64,000 nt of DNA, taken from positions 1 through 64,000 of the forward strand of contig NZ_AMGO01000068.1 in NCBI RefSeq assembly GCF_000299575.1, written 5' to 3'. Of this stretch, positions 18,515-27,021 are shown piece after piece (within the stretch, counting starts at the first letter, position 1; every line of letters begins with the position of its first letter). The stretch is from Oceaniovalibus guishaninsula JLT2003. Its GTDB lineage: Bacteria; Pseudomonadota; Alphaproteobacteria; Rhodobacterales; Rhodobacteraceae. Both the position numbers and the translations under genes were made by a program. Below the pieces are notes generated by a model. It worked only from the letters and a program-made list of their open reading frames with translations. It was not told the DNA's origin and made no database searches.

Positions 18515-19628
18515 ACGGATCGTTACACCGACGGACGCAGACCTGACCCGATTCGAGGAGGAGTTCCGCAGCACGCCGTCGCGGCCGCAGCCGGGCGCGG
18601 GGCTGGCCCCCATCGCGCAGGTCGCCGCCGAGGCCGCCGAGGGCGCGAGCGCCGAGGCCGCCACGACCCGCGAGGCGCGGGCGCGCGACGCGGCGGATGC
18701 CGAACGGTTCCGCGAGGCGCAGGCGGGGGGGCGGGTGATGGCCGACCTGCCGCTGGACGCCATCGACGCCGACGCGATGGTGCGCGACCGGATGGTGATG
18801 GACCAGGGCGAGATGGACGAGTTGCGCCGGTCGATCCTGGAACACGGCCTGCGCCTGCCGATCGAGGTCTTCGCGCGGGCCGATGGCGGATACGGCCTGA
18901 TTTCGGGGTATCGCCGCCTGAAGGCGCTGCGCAGCATCCGCAACGACCTGGGGCTGAAGGGGCACGACACGATCCGCGCGGTCATCCGCGACCCCGACGA
19001 GATCGGCGGCGCCATCGTCGCCATGGTGGAGGAGAACGAGATCAGGTCGGCGCTAAGCCATTACGAACGCGGAAGAATTGCCGTCATCGCCGCCGAGGAG
19101 GGCAGCTATGTCAACACCGAGGAGGCAGTGGCGGCGCTGTTTTCCAACGCGTCGAAGGCCAAGCGGTCGAAGATCCGGTCCTTCGCGCTGATCCACGAGG
19201 AGCTGGGCGATCTGCTGGATCATGCCGAGAAGATGACCGAGCGGGACGGCTTGCGGCTGGCGGGGATGCTGCGCCAGAACGGCGAGGCGGAATTGCGCGC
19301 GGCGCTGGCCGAGGGGCCGGCCGAGACGTTCGAGGCGGAATGGGCGATGATCGAGCCGGTGCTGCGCGCCCATGAACGCCGCGCCGCCGGACAGGCCGAG
19401 GCGCCGCAGGCCGGAACCCGGCCGGGCAGGGGGGGCGCGCCGCGCAAGGCGGGGCGGCCATCGGCGCAGGGGCCGGCGGACGCGACCGACCATCTGTCGA
19501 ACGGCATCCGGCTGGACCGGCGGCGGGTGCGCGGCGGGGTCGCCATCACCATCACCGGCGCGCATCTGGACGAGGCGCTGCTGGATTCGCTGATGGCGGA
19601 ATTGCGGTTCATGCTGGACAAGCCGTGA
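18501..19628 (+). CDS. parB: ParB-type centromere-binding protein
   Basis: 375-aa partner of ParA that binds a parS centromere. After a basic N-terminal tail (MAKRRRIVTP) comes the ParB/Sulfiredoxin domain: DLPLDAIDADAMVRDRMVMD, then LRRSILEHGLRLPIEVFARA and the nucleotide-site motif YGLISGYRRLKALR. ENEIRSALSHYERGRIAV follows, and then the helix-turn-helix region. The C-terminal 70 residues are low-complexity, then a dimerisation segment. The start overlaps parA. No parS could be assigned with certainty. Confidence 0.92.
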   Translation: MAKRRRIVTPTDADLTRFEEEFRSTPSRPQPGAGLAPIAQVAAEAAEGASAEAATTREARARDAADAERFREAQAGGRVMADLPLDAIDADAMVRDRMVMDQGEMDELRRSILEHGLRLPIEVFARADGGYGLISGYRRLKALRSIRNDLGLKGHDTIRAVIRDPDEIGGAIVAMVEENEIRSALSHYERGRIAVIAAEEGSYVNTEEAVAALFSNASKAKRSKIRSFALIHEELGDLLDHAEKMTERDGLRLAGMLRQNGEAELRAALAEGPAETFEAEWAMIEPVLRAHERRAAGQAEAPQAGTRPGRGGAPRKAGRPSAQGPADATDHLSNGIRLDRRRVRGGVAITITGAHLDEALLDSLMAELRFMLDKP

Positions 19629-19629
19629 T

Positions 19630-19669
19630 GCCACACGAACTGACGCGATAGGCGTCATTCGGTGTGGGC
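19630..19669. terminator. Bidirectional terminator-like hairpin between parB and amine oxidase
   Basis: Interrupted inverted repeat: GCCACACGAACTGACGC, loop GATAG, GCGTCATTCGGTGTGGGC. GACGC/GCGTC pairs next to the loop and CCACAC/GTGTGG pairs at the base, with mismatches between. It lies across the convergent ends of parB (19628) and the amine oxidase (stop 19655), so it could serve both. A parS role is an alternative. Confidence 0.5.
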
Positions 19670-21013
19670 AGGGGCCATGATTTCGGCCGCGACCCGTTCG
19701 CCGGACCGGATCGCGCCTTCGATATAGCCGGTATGGTCGGGCGACGTTTCGGTGCCGGCCCAGTGCAGAGGACCGATGGGGCGGCGCAGCCATTCGCCGT
19801 AGCGCGCGAAGATGCCCGGCGGCGCATAGGCGCCGTAGCATCCGCCCGACCATTCCGCCGATGTCCAGTCGTGGTCGATATAGCCCAGCGGATCGCGGGC
19901 CCTGTCGCCGAAATGCCGGGTCAGCAGGTCCAGCGCGGCGGCCCGGCGGGCGGCGACGGGCCTGTCGGCATGGCGGATCGCTTCCTCGCCGTCGAAGAAG
20001 CCGACCAGCAGGCCGTGGGGCTGGCCGGGGGGTGTCACGTCCATCACCGGGGCGATGGGCACGCCGTCGCGCAGGATGGTGCCGTTGAGTCCCGCATCGC
20101 GCCAGAAGGGTCGGTCGTAAAGTATGTAGAACTTGATCGACGCGCCCATCGCCAGCCTGTCGTGCAAAGCCTCTTTCGGTTCGGGAAGGGCAGGGGAGAA
20201 GCGGATGCGGTGCAGCAGGGTCGGCGGCACGGTAACGATGACGCGGCGGGCGGTCAGCGTATCGCCGCCGCAATGCAGCACCGCGCCGTCCGCATGCCAG
20301 TCGATGCGGTCCACGGGCGTGCCGAGGCGCAGGCGGTCGCCCAGCCCGTCGGCCATCGCGCGGGCGATGGCATGGACGCCGCCGTGAAAGGCGAGGTTCT
20401 GCGCGCCCCCGGTATCGGCCGAGATCAGCCTGTCGATGCCGCCGCCGGACTTGATGTAATGGATGAAGAACAGCAGCGAAACCTGCGAGGGCTGCGCGCA
20501 GAGCAGCGTCGCGCAGGCGGTGCGGAAGGCCGTGCGCGTCAGGCGGTGGCGGACATTGCGGGCGATCCACGTCTCGACCGTGGTGGCGTCGAGAAGGGCG
20601 GCCTGCGGATGCGCCCAGGGGCGCGCGGTGTCGAGCGGCGCCATCAGGCGCTGCAACTTCCACCGCGCGGCCAGAAAGGCCAGCCCGCCCGCGACGCCCA
20701 GCAGCGGGGCCAGATCCTCGCGCCGGCCGAGGCGTTCGCGGTCGCCGATGCGGAACACGGCGCGCCCGTCGAGGAAGGTCGGATAGGTCCGCACGCCGTG
20801 CCGCGCGGCCAGCGCGCCGAGGCGGTCGTCATGGGGCGACATCCACATGCCGCCCAGATCGACCGTCAGATCGCCGATCCGGCCCGCCCGCGTGCGCCCG
20901 CCGACGCGGTCGCGCGCCTCGAGGACGATGAAATCGTCGTGTCCCGCCTGCCGCAGCGCGGCCGCCGCCGACAGCCCGGCGAACCCCGCGCCGATGATCG
21001 CAACCTGTGGCAC
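19655..21013 (-). CDS. Flavin amine oxidase (monoamine-oxidase family)
   Basis: 452-aa FAD enzyme. The N-terminus VAIIGAGFAGLSAAAALRQA is the dinucleotide fold, and VLEARDRVGGRTRAGRIGDL is the GG-doublet motif of amine oxidases. LDLGGMWMSPHDDR-like text follows (here VDLGGMWMSPHDDRL), and the C-terminus has IGPLHWAGTETSPDHTGYIE, which contacts flavin. The start codon is GTG at 21013 with GGGGGG upstream. The substrate is unknown; relatives include putrescine and tyramine oxidases. It is transcribed leftward after the exporter gene with an 81-bp gap, possibly together. Confidence 0.87.
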   Translation of the reverse strand: MPQVAIIGAGFAGLSAAAALRQAGHDDFIVLEARDRVGGRTRAGRIGDLTVDLGGMWMSPHDDRLGALAARHGVRTYPTFLDGRAVFRIGDRERLGRREDLAPLLGVAGGLAFLAARWKLQRLMAPLDTARPWAHPQAALLDATTVETWIARNVRHRLTRTAFRTACATLLCAQPSQVSLLFFIHYIKSGGGIDRLISADTGGAQNLAFHGGVHAIARAMADGLGDRLRLGTPVDRIDWHADGAVLHCGGDTLTARRVIVTVPPTLLHRIRFSPALPEPKEALHDRLAMGASIKFYILYDRPFWRDAGLNGTILRDGVPIAPVMDVTPPGQPHGLLVGFFDGEEAIRHADRPVAARRAAALDLLTRHFGDRARDPLGYIDHDWTSAEWSGGCYGAYAPPGIFARYGEWLRRPIGPLHWAGTETSPDHTGYIEGAIRSGERVAAEIMAPAHTE

Positions 21014-21094
21014 ATGCCCCCCTTCGGATCCGCAACCCCCGGTATGCGAGGGCCGGCGGGGCGCATCCGTTCCGCGTGACGCAGCGGCACGTTT

Positions 21095-23071
21095 TCAGCC
21101 GGCGGGCCGGTCGCGCGGGCGGGGCATCGTGGCCATCAGGTCGCGGGCGAAGTCGGTGAGCATCGCGCGCACCTCCTCGTGCTCCTCGGGGTGCCAGCGG
21201 GCGACGAGGGCGGACAGGCGGGCGCGGAACCGTCCGGTCAGCGCGGCGACCGTTTCGCGGCCCGCCGGCGTGGTGCAAAGCCCGCCCGGCGCGCGTTCCA
21301 CGAGGCCGCGCGCCAGAAGCCGGGCCGCCACCGGATCGACGCTGGCGGCATCGGCGCCGTCCAGCGCGCGGGGCGTGACGCTGCCTTCGGTGCGCGCGAT
21401 CCGCAGCAGCAGCCACGCCTCGGACGGGGAAAGCGGGATGTCGAGCGCGGCGATGATGCGGCGCATCGCCTCGGCCCGGTTGGCGTCGGACGCGGCATTG
21501 GCGACGATGCGGCGCAGTTCGTCCAGCGAGGTGGCGTCGCGGGGCATGGCGAAGCTGTTGCCGAGATCGGGCGCGGTGGCGGCGTCGTCGATGGTTTCGC
21601 GCAGCGGCAGTTCGGGCAGCGCCCAGCTGAGCGCGAAGGCCAGCGCCGCCAGCGCCGCCGCCGTCAGAAAGACCGGGTGCAGCGCGCCGGAATAGGCGGC
21701 GAGGTAGGTGGCGCGCACCGCGTCGGGCAGCGCGGCGATCTGGGCGGGCGTGGTGGCGAGGGGCGCGTCGGCCCCCAGCCCCGCAAGGCCCGCGGCCAGC
21801 CCCGGTGCAAAGATGGCGCCCGCGCCCGCCACCCCCAGCGCGCCGCCGATGGATCTGAACAGCGTGGCCCCCGACGTGGCGACGCCCAGATCGCGGTATT
21901 CGACGGCGTTCTGCACCGCAAGCACCAGCACCTGCATCACCATGCCCAGCCCCAGCCCCAGCACCGCCAGCGCCCCCAGCGTGAAGGGCAGCGATGTCTG
22001 CGGCGTCAGAAGCGACAGCAGCCCCAGCCCCACGGCCATCAACGCGGTGCCGGCGATGGGGAACAGGCGATAGCGCCCGATGCCGCTGATGATGCGGCCC
22101 GACACGATCGAGGTCAGGAACAGCCCGCCCATCAGCGGCGACAGCGCCAGACCCGCCAGCGACGGGCCGATGCCCATGACCACCTGAAGATAGACCGGCA
22201 TGTAGGTGATCGCGGCGAACATCGACAGGCCGACGATGAAGCCCACGGCGGACGAGATGACGAAGGTGCGGTTGGCGAAAAGCTGGGGCGGCAGGATCGG
22301 CTCGGCGGCGCGACGCTCGACCGGGATCAGGGCGGCGAGGGAGGCCGCGGCGATCCCCGCCAGCGCCCAGAGCGGCGGCGCGTTCCAGGGCAGCGTGTTG
22401 CCGCCGAGGCTGGCCCAGAGCACCAGCGCCGTCAGCCCCGCCGCCAGCAGCACGGCCCCCGCCCAGTCGATGCGGCGGCGTTCGCGGGCGGCCGGCGGCG
22501 CGAAGGCCAGCGAGATCACCGCCAGCGCCAGCAGGCCCAGCGGCAGGTTGACATAGAAGATCCAGCGCCATGTCAGATGTTCGACGATATAGCCGCCGAT
22601 CAGCGGGCCGGTGACGGTCGAGACGCCGAAAACCGCGCCGAACCAGCCCTGATAGCGGCCCCGTTCGCGGGGGCTGACGACATCGCCCACGGCCGCCATC
22701 GACGTGACCATCAGCCCGCCGCCGCCCAGCCCCTGCACGGCGCGGAACAGGATCAGGTGCAGCGTCGATTGCGCCAGCCCGCACAAGGCCGACCCGACGA
22801 GGAACAGCACGATGGCCGATTGCAGCATCCGCTTGCGGCCCAACATGTCGCCCAGCTTGCCGTAAAGCGGCGTGACGACGGTCACGGCCAGCATGTAGGC
22901 GGTGACGATCCAGGCCAGATGGTCGAGGCCGCCCAGCTCGCCCACGATGGTGGGCAGCGCGGTCGAGACGATGGTCTGCGACAGCGACGACAGCAGCATC
23001 ACCAGCATCAGCGCGCCGATGACGACGCGCACCCCCTGTCGCGGCCCGGCGGATTCCATCGCCTCGTCCAT
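21095..23071 (-). CDS. DHA2 (EmrB/QacA-type) MFS exporter with C-terminal MarR-like domain
   Basis: 658-aa drug:proton antiporter of the 14-helix DHA2 class. The ATG at 23071 (MDEAMESAGPRQG) is preceded by AAAGGA. The membrane part (about residues 15-510) holds the motifs QTIVSTALPTIVGELGG in helix 1, GKLGDMLGRKRM in loop 2-3, LFRAVQGLGGGGLM in helix 4 and GPLIGGYIVEHLTWRWIFYV in helix 5. After the last helix come about 145 residues not found in EmrB. Their segment LSPSEAWLLLRIARTEGSVT, a helix and LARGLVERAPGGLCTTPAGR read like a MarR winged helix. Resistance export is likely; the role of the fused domain is open. Confidence 0.88.
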   Translation of the reverse strand: MDEAMESAGPRQGVRVVIGALMLVMLLSSLSQTIVSTALPTIVGELGGLDHLAWIVTAYMLAVTVVTPLYGKLGDMLGRKRMLQSAIVLFLVGSALCGLAQSTLHLILFRAVQGLGGGGLMVTSMAAVGDVVSPRERGRYQGWFGAVFGVSTVTGPLIGGYIVEHLTWRWIFYVNLPLGLLALAVISLAFAPPAARERRRIDWAGAVLLAAGLTALVLWASLGGNTLPWNAPPLWALAGIAAASLAALIPVERRAAEPILPPQLFANRTFVISSAVGFIVGLSMFAAITYMPVYLQVVMGIGPSLAGLALSPLMGGLFLTSIVSGRIISGIGRYRLFPIAGTALMAVGLGLLSLLTPQTSLPFTLGALAVLGLGLGMVMQVLVLAVQNAVEYRDLGVATSGATLFRSIGGALGVAGAGAIFAPGLAAGLAGLGADAPLATTPAQIAALPDAVRATYLAAYSGALHPVFLTAAALAALAFALSWALPELPLRETIDDAATAPDLGNSFAMPRDATSLDELRRIVANAASDANRAEAMRRIIAALDIPLSPSEAWLLLRIARTEGSVTPRALDGADAASVDPVAARLLARGLVERAPGGLCTTPAGRETVAALTGRFRARLSALVARWHPEEHEEVRAMLTDFARDLMATMPRPRDRPAG

Positions 23072-23196
23072 CCCGATGATCCTTTCCGTCGCAACCCGCA
23101 TCCCCGGCACGCAACGCCGCCCGGCCGTCCCGCGGTCCGTCCCGCCAGCGGAACAGGCGGGCGGCGGCGGGGGTTCTGGCGGCAGGAGGAAGGGCG

Positions 23197-23406
23197 ATGG
23201 CGACGTTTTCCAAGGGTAAGTCCGCAAGCTGGAACCCGAAAGCGGGGCGCGTCGGCGGCCCTGTCCGCCGCGTTTGCGCGCAGGGTTTTGGGCCGAAGGG
23301 CCGGACGCGGAACCCGACGACGGACGATCCGCAATCCGGGCGCGTCGGCGGCACGGCCGGCCATGGCGCCGCGCACCGGCAAGGCGCGCCGACCGAGGCC
23401 GGCTGA
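23197..23406 (+). CDS. Small protein, possible divergent DUF2945 (TUDOR-like) member
   Basis: A 69-aa ORF with a strong ribosome site (AGGAGGAAGGGCG before ATG 23197). It ends in a TGATG overlap with the DUF488 gene, which supports translation. The opening MATFSKGKSASWNPKAGRVG and the end of the protein (TDDPQ, later GAAHRQGAPTEAG) resemble the small DUF2945 family, whose members start with a short KG-x-V-x-WN motif and end in DDPQ...AAH-P-AL. The middle is unusual and Arg/Gly-rich. The family assignment is tentative. Confidence 0.5.
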   Translation: MATFSKGKSASWNPKAGRVGGPVRRVCAQGFGPKGRTRNPTTDDPQSGRVGGTAGHGAAHRQGAPTEAG

Positions 23407-23966
23407 TGCAGGCGCGGTTCGCCAGCGTGGGCCATTCCAACCGCCCGCTGACCGCGTTCATCGACATCCTGCGCGAGGCTGGCATCGGTCTGGTGGTGGA
23501 TGTGCGGTCGTTCCCGAAATCGCGCACGAACCCCGTCTTCAACACCGACACGCTGCCGGATGATCTGGCGGCCGTGCAGATCGGCTATCGTCACATGCCC
23601 GATCTGGGCGGGCGCAGGCCGCGCCAGACGGATGTGCCGTCTGAGACGAACGCGCTGTGGCGGGTGCAGAGCTTTCACAATTACGCCGATTACGCTTTGG
23701 GCGCGCGGTTCGGCGCCGCGCTGGAGGCGCTGATCGCGCTGGGGCGGGACACGCGGCTGGCGATGATGTGTTCCGAGGCGGTCTGGTGGCGGTGCCACCG
23801 GCGCATCGTCACCGATCATCTGATCGCGCGCGGCCATGCGGTCGATCACCTGATGGGCGGCGGGCGGATCGACGCGGCGCGGCTGACGCCCGGCGCGCAG
23901 GCCGGGGCGGATGGCCGGGTGATCTATCCGGCCCCGTCCGACGCGGCGCGGGGGGCGGACGGATGA
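23406..23966 (+). CDS. DUF488 family protein
   Basis: 186-aa DUF488 protein. It begins MQARFASVGHSNRPLTAFID and continues VVDVRSFPKSRTNPVFN, the conserved SVGHSN and DVRS-P-S motifs. Later it has FHNYADYALGARFG and the Cys/His cluster ALMMCSEAVWWRCHRRIVTD-like stretch (here AMMCSEAVWWRCHRRIV). The function of the family is not established; members are sometimes linked to stress clusters. The start codon overlaps the preceding small gene's stop, and the stop overlaps the following small gene (ATGA), so three proteins are translationally coupled. Confidence 0.88.
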   Translation: MQARFASVGHSNRPLTAFIDILREAGIGLVVDVRSFPKSRTNPVFNTDTLPDDLAAVQIGYRHMPDLGGRRPRQTDVPSETNALWRVQSFHNYADYALGARFGAALEALIALGRDTRLAMMCSEAVWWRCHRRIVTDHLIARGHAVDHLMGGGRIDAARLTPGAQAGADGRVIYPAPSDAARGADG

Positions 23967-24154
23967 CCGAACGGGACCTGAAGGACCGCCCGCCGGCCTC
24001 GCCCCCGTGTTCCGCGCACGAGGTGGATCCGCGCTATATGGGGCTGGACCCGACCGACGACGATGCGCCGCCGTCTGACGTAGAGGGGGATGGCGGGGCG
24101 GGGGTGACGCAGGGGAAAGTTGTTGGCGGATCCGCGCGGCGGGTTTACCGTTAA
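23963..24154 (+). CDS. Small acidic hypothetical protein coupled to DUF488
   Basis: 63 aa, starting by ATGA overlap with the DUF488 stop. The core SPPCSAHEVDPRYMGLDPTD looks like a short conserved motif with one Cys and one His. The remainder is Asp/Gly-rich and ends in SARRVYR. No function is recognised. The overlap and the conserved-looking core argue for a real gene. Confidence 0.55.
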   Translation: MTERDLKDRPPASPPCSAHEVDPRYMGLDPTDDDAPPSDVEGDGGAGVTQGKVVGGSARRVYR

Positions 24155-24192
24155 CACCATTGACGCGAGTCGTTTTTCGGAGGGAGGCCGCC

Positions 24193-24843
24193 ATGTTTCT
24201 TGCAAAAATCCTTGCCGCGGGCGTTGCCGCGCTGGCTTTGGCGGTGCCGGCGGGGGCGGCGACGTTCACCTTTGCCGGGACTGTCAGCGGATCGCCGGGG
24301 CCGGCGGCCATGCCGGACGCGCCCGACTTCCCGCCGCTGGGCGCGGCCGGATCGGTGACGCTGTTCATCGACGACAGCGACCCGTCGCTGGACATCCTCG
24401 ATGCGCTCGACATGGCGTTCTTCGCCGGTGTGTCGGTCAGCGTGCCGGGTTACGTCGCGGGCAGCGCGGATTACAACCCGTTCGAGCCCGCGCGCGTGTC
24501 CCGGACGGGTTTCGGATTTTCGGCCTATGGGCCGACCGACGTGTTCGACCCCGGCGCCTGGACGTTCCTGAGCCAGGGGCTGAACGGCATCGGCGTGACG
24601 TTCCCCACGCTGGCATCCGCGCCCGGCACGGTGGGCGAACTGGTCGCCGCGCTGTCGCAGCCGGGCGTCACCGGCCGCGCCTTCGCCGAGGCCGAGCGCG
24701 AGGGCGGCGGCGGCTTTTACACCACGTTCGTCAGCTTTCCCGCGGCACCCCCTGCGGTGGTGCCGTTGCCCGCGGCGGGCTGGCTGCTGATCGGCGGGCT
24801 GGGCGCACTGGCGGCGTTGCGTAGGCGCCCCCGCGCCGCCTGA
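24193..24843 (+). CDS. VPLPA-CTERM sorting-domain exported protein
   Basis: 216-aa secreted protein. The ATG at 24193 is preceded by GGAGGGAGG. A signal peptide covers MFLAKILAAGVAALALAVPA then GAA. The C-terminus reads VVPLPAAGWLLIGGLGALAA followed by LRRRPRAA: a VPLPA motif, one hydrophobic helix and an arginine cluster. This is the tripartite signal recognised by exosortase-like enzymes in Rhodobacterales. The central region, with TFAGTVSGS and SVTLFIDDSDP, is a typical secreted beta-rich domain of unknown role. No exosortase gene is in the window. Confidence 0.85.
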   Translation: MFLAKILAAGVAALALAVPAGAATFTFAGTVSGSPGPAAMPDAPDFPPLGAAGSVTLFIDDSDPSLDILDALDMAFFAGVSVSVPGYVAGSADYNPFEPARVSRTGFGFSAYGPTDVFDPGAWTFLSQGLNGIGVTFPTLASAPGTVGELVAALSQPGVTGRAFAEAEREGGGGFYTTFVSFPAAPPAVVPLPAAGWLLIGGLGALAALRRRPRAA

Positions 24844-24934
24844 ACGGGGCGGGCGATTTCGGGGCGGGGCGGGAACGTCCGGCCGGCATTTGTCGTTGCC
24901 TTCCGGCGCGTTGTCGCGCGCGAAGGGGGGGATC

Positions 24935-25957
24935 ATGGCGACAGGGGCGACGTTCGGACTGGGCTGCGACATAGCGGTGGCAATCCCGGCGGCGAACGAG
25001 GCACGGTTCATCGGCCCGGCTTTGGCGGCGCTGGCGCGGTCGGCAGCGCAGGCGGGGCGCGCCGTGGGCGCGGTGGTGCTGGCCAACGATTGCACCGATG
25101 CCACGGCATCGGTCGCGCGGGCGGCGGGGGCGCGGCACGGCTTGACCCTGCGGGTGGTGGAATGCCGGCTGCCGCCCCATCGCCGCAATGCGGGCCACGC
25201 CCGGCGGCTGGCCATGGCCGAGGCGGCGGCGATCTGCGCGCCGGGCGGGCTGCTCGTCTCGACCGACGCGGATTCGCTGCTGATGCCGGGCACGCTGGCG
25301 GCGATGGCGGCGGAATGCGCGGCGGGGGCGGACCTGGTCTGCGGCGGGATTTCCACGCGGCTGCCGATGCGGGTCGCGCGGAACCCCTCGATCCGGCGGA
25401 TCGACGCGGCGACGGCAGCCTATGCGCCGCTGGTCCACGAGATCCGGTTCGCCATCGACCGGCTGCACGGGCTGCGGGAGGCGGGGCCGGTGCCGCATTA
25501 CGTGGAATCGGGCGCCTGCATCGCGCTGACGGCGGCGCTGCACCGGCGGCTGGGCGGGCTGCCCGACATCGCGTCGGGCGAGGATCGCGCGCTGGTCCGC
25601 GCCGCCGAGGCGGCGGGCGCGCGGGTGGTCTACAGCGCCGCCGCGCATGCCCGCGTCTCGGCCCGCATCCACGGGCGCGCGCCGGGCGGGATGGCGGCGA
25701 CCATCCTTGCGCGGATGGGCGACGCGGACCCCGCCGCCGATGCGTCGCTGGTGCCGCCCGATCGGTTGCGGCGGGAATGGCGGGCGGCGCTGAACCGCGA
25801 CGCCGCCGCGCGCCGTCCGCCGCCCTGCACCGCCGATCCGCCGCTGCGCGCCAGCGATCTGGAACGGTTGCTGCCCGATCTGCAAGGCTTCGTGGCGGAT
25901 GCCGTGCGGCCGGCGATGGCGGCGCTGGACGCCAAGGCGGGACGGCGCGTCGCATGA
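24935..25957 (+). CDS. Family 2 glycosyltransferase (GT-A fold), first gene of cryptic operon
   Basis: 340-aa GT2-type transferase with no membrane helices. After a short leader it reads DIAVAIPAANEARFIGPALA, the nucleotide-sugar site. VVLANDCTDATASVARAA follows, then the acidic metal motif LLVSTDADSLLMPGTLAAMA. VPHYVESGACIALT and the likely catalytic SGEDRALVRAAEAAG come later. Start at 24935 with an AAGGGGGGGATC ribosome region. It overlaps the acyl-CoA dehydrogenase-like gene by ATGA and heads a four-gene operon with a PIG-L deacetylase and a NodS-like methyltransferase. Donor and acceptor are unknown. Confidence 0.85.
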   Translation: MATGATFGLGCDIAVAIPAANEARFIGPALAALARSAAQAGRAVGAVVLANDCTDATASVARAAGARHGLTLRVVECRLPPHRRNAGHARRLAMAEAAAICAPGGLLVSTDADSLLMPGTLAAMAAECAAGADLVCGGISTRLPMRVARNPSIRRIDAATAAYAPLVHEIRFAIDRLHGLREAGPVPHYVESGACIALTAALHRRLGGLPDIASGEDRALVRAAEAAGARVVYSAAAHARVSARIHGRAPGGMAATILARMGDADPAADASLVPPDRLRREWRAALNRDAAARRPPPCTADPPLRASDLERLLPDLQGFVADAVRPAMAALDAKAGRRVA

Positions 25958-27021
25958 TGTGCGACATCGAGGAGAGGCTGGCCGCGCTGTCGCCGCCCGG
26001 CGACGAGGAGCCGCCCATCGCGCCGTTGATCGACGCGCTGCGGCAGGCGGGGCTGCTGCAAGCCTGCGCGCCGCTTGGGGCGGGCGGGCGCGGCCCGGCG
26101 CATTGCCCGCGCGACCCGGAGGCGCTGGTCGAGGCGCTGGCGGCGGTGGGCGGCGGCAACCTGTCGGCGGGACGTCTGTTCGAGGGGCATGTGAACGCCG
26201 TCAAGCTGATCGCGCTTTACGGGGATCGCGGCGGCTGGCTGGCGCAGGCGGGGCAGGGGCGGCTTTTCGGCGTCTGGGGGGCGGACGGGCCCGATCCGGT
26301 GCGGATCGAGGGCGGCGTGCTGCGGGGCCAGAAGCTTTACGCCTCGGGGGCGGGGGTGCTGGACCGGGCGGTGGTGCCGGTGCGCGACGGCGACGGGCAG
26401 GTGCAGCTTGTCGTGCTGGACACCGCGCGGCTGGCGGGGCGGCTGCATCCGGGCGAATGGCACGTTTCGGGGATGCGGGCCACGGCCTCGGGGCGGTGCG
26501 ACCTGGAGGGCGTGGCGATCGGCGCGGACGATCTGCTGGGCGCGCCAGGCGATTATCACCGCGAGCCGCATTTCCAGGGCGGCGTGTGGCGGTATGCGGC
26601 GGTGCAGATGGGCGCGATGCGGGCGATGACGCGCGCGGCGGCGGCGCAGATTGCGGCGCGGGGGCAGGCCGACGCGCCACTGCAATCGGCGCGGCTGCGG
26701 CGGATGGTCGTGGCCTGCGAAACCGCGCGGCTGTGGCTGGTAAATGCGGCGCGGGTTGTCGAGCGGTCGGACGCCGCGCCGGACGACGCGGCGACGGCGA
26801 TGCTGGCGCGGCTGACCGTCGCGGACGAGGCGGTCGCGCTGATGAACGCGATGGACGAGGCGCTGGGGGCCGCGTCCTTCGCCACGGCGCATCTGGTGGA
26901 ACGGCGGCGGCGCGATCTGCTGTTCTATCTGCGGCAGGCCAATCCCGACGGGCTGGCGCAGACCGCGATGCGGATGGCGGGCGCGGGCGGCGCGCGGGCG
27001 CGGCGATGGCATCTGGCATGA
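25954..27021 (+). CDS. Divergent acyl-CoA dehydrogenase-like flavoprotein
   Basis: 355-aa protein with the acyl-CoA dehydrogenase layout: an N-terminal helical part (EALVEALAAVGGGNLSAGRL), a central beta part (FGVWGADGPDPVRIEGGVLR, SGMRATASGRCDLEGVAIGA) and a C-terminal helical bundle. It is shorter than true enzymes (about 380-400 aa). It lacks the YEGT-type C-terminal motif, having FYLRQANPDGLAQTA there. It may act on a carrier-bound or sugar-linked substrate rather than ordinary acyl-CoA. Its start overlaps the glycosyltransferase stop and its stop overlaps the PIG-L start. Confidence 0.78.
   Translation: MMCDIEERLAALSPPGDEEPPIAPLIDALRQAGLLQACAPLGAGGRGPAHCPRDPEALVEALAAVGGGNLSAGRLFEGHVNAVKLIALYGDRGGWLAQAGQGRLFGVWGADGPDPVRIEGGVLRGQKLYASGAGVLDRAVVPVRDGDGQVQLVVLDTARLAGRLHPGEWHVSGMRATASGRCDLEGVAIGADDLLGAPGDYHREPHFQGGVWRYAAVQMGAMRAMTRAAAAQIAARGQADAPLQSARLRRMVVACETARLWLVNAARVVERSDAAPDDAATAMLARLTVADEAVALMNAMDEALGAASFATAHLVERRRRDLLFYLRQANPDGLAQTAMRMAGAGGARARRWHLA

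Noticed and set aside
21014-21094. GC-rich gap between the exporter and amine oxidase genes as a terminator
   Set aside because: No stem longer than a few base pairs was found, so I cannot support a terminator; the two genes may be co-transcribed.
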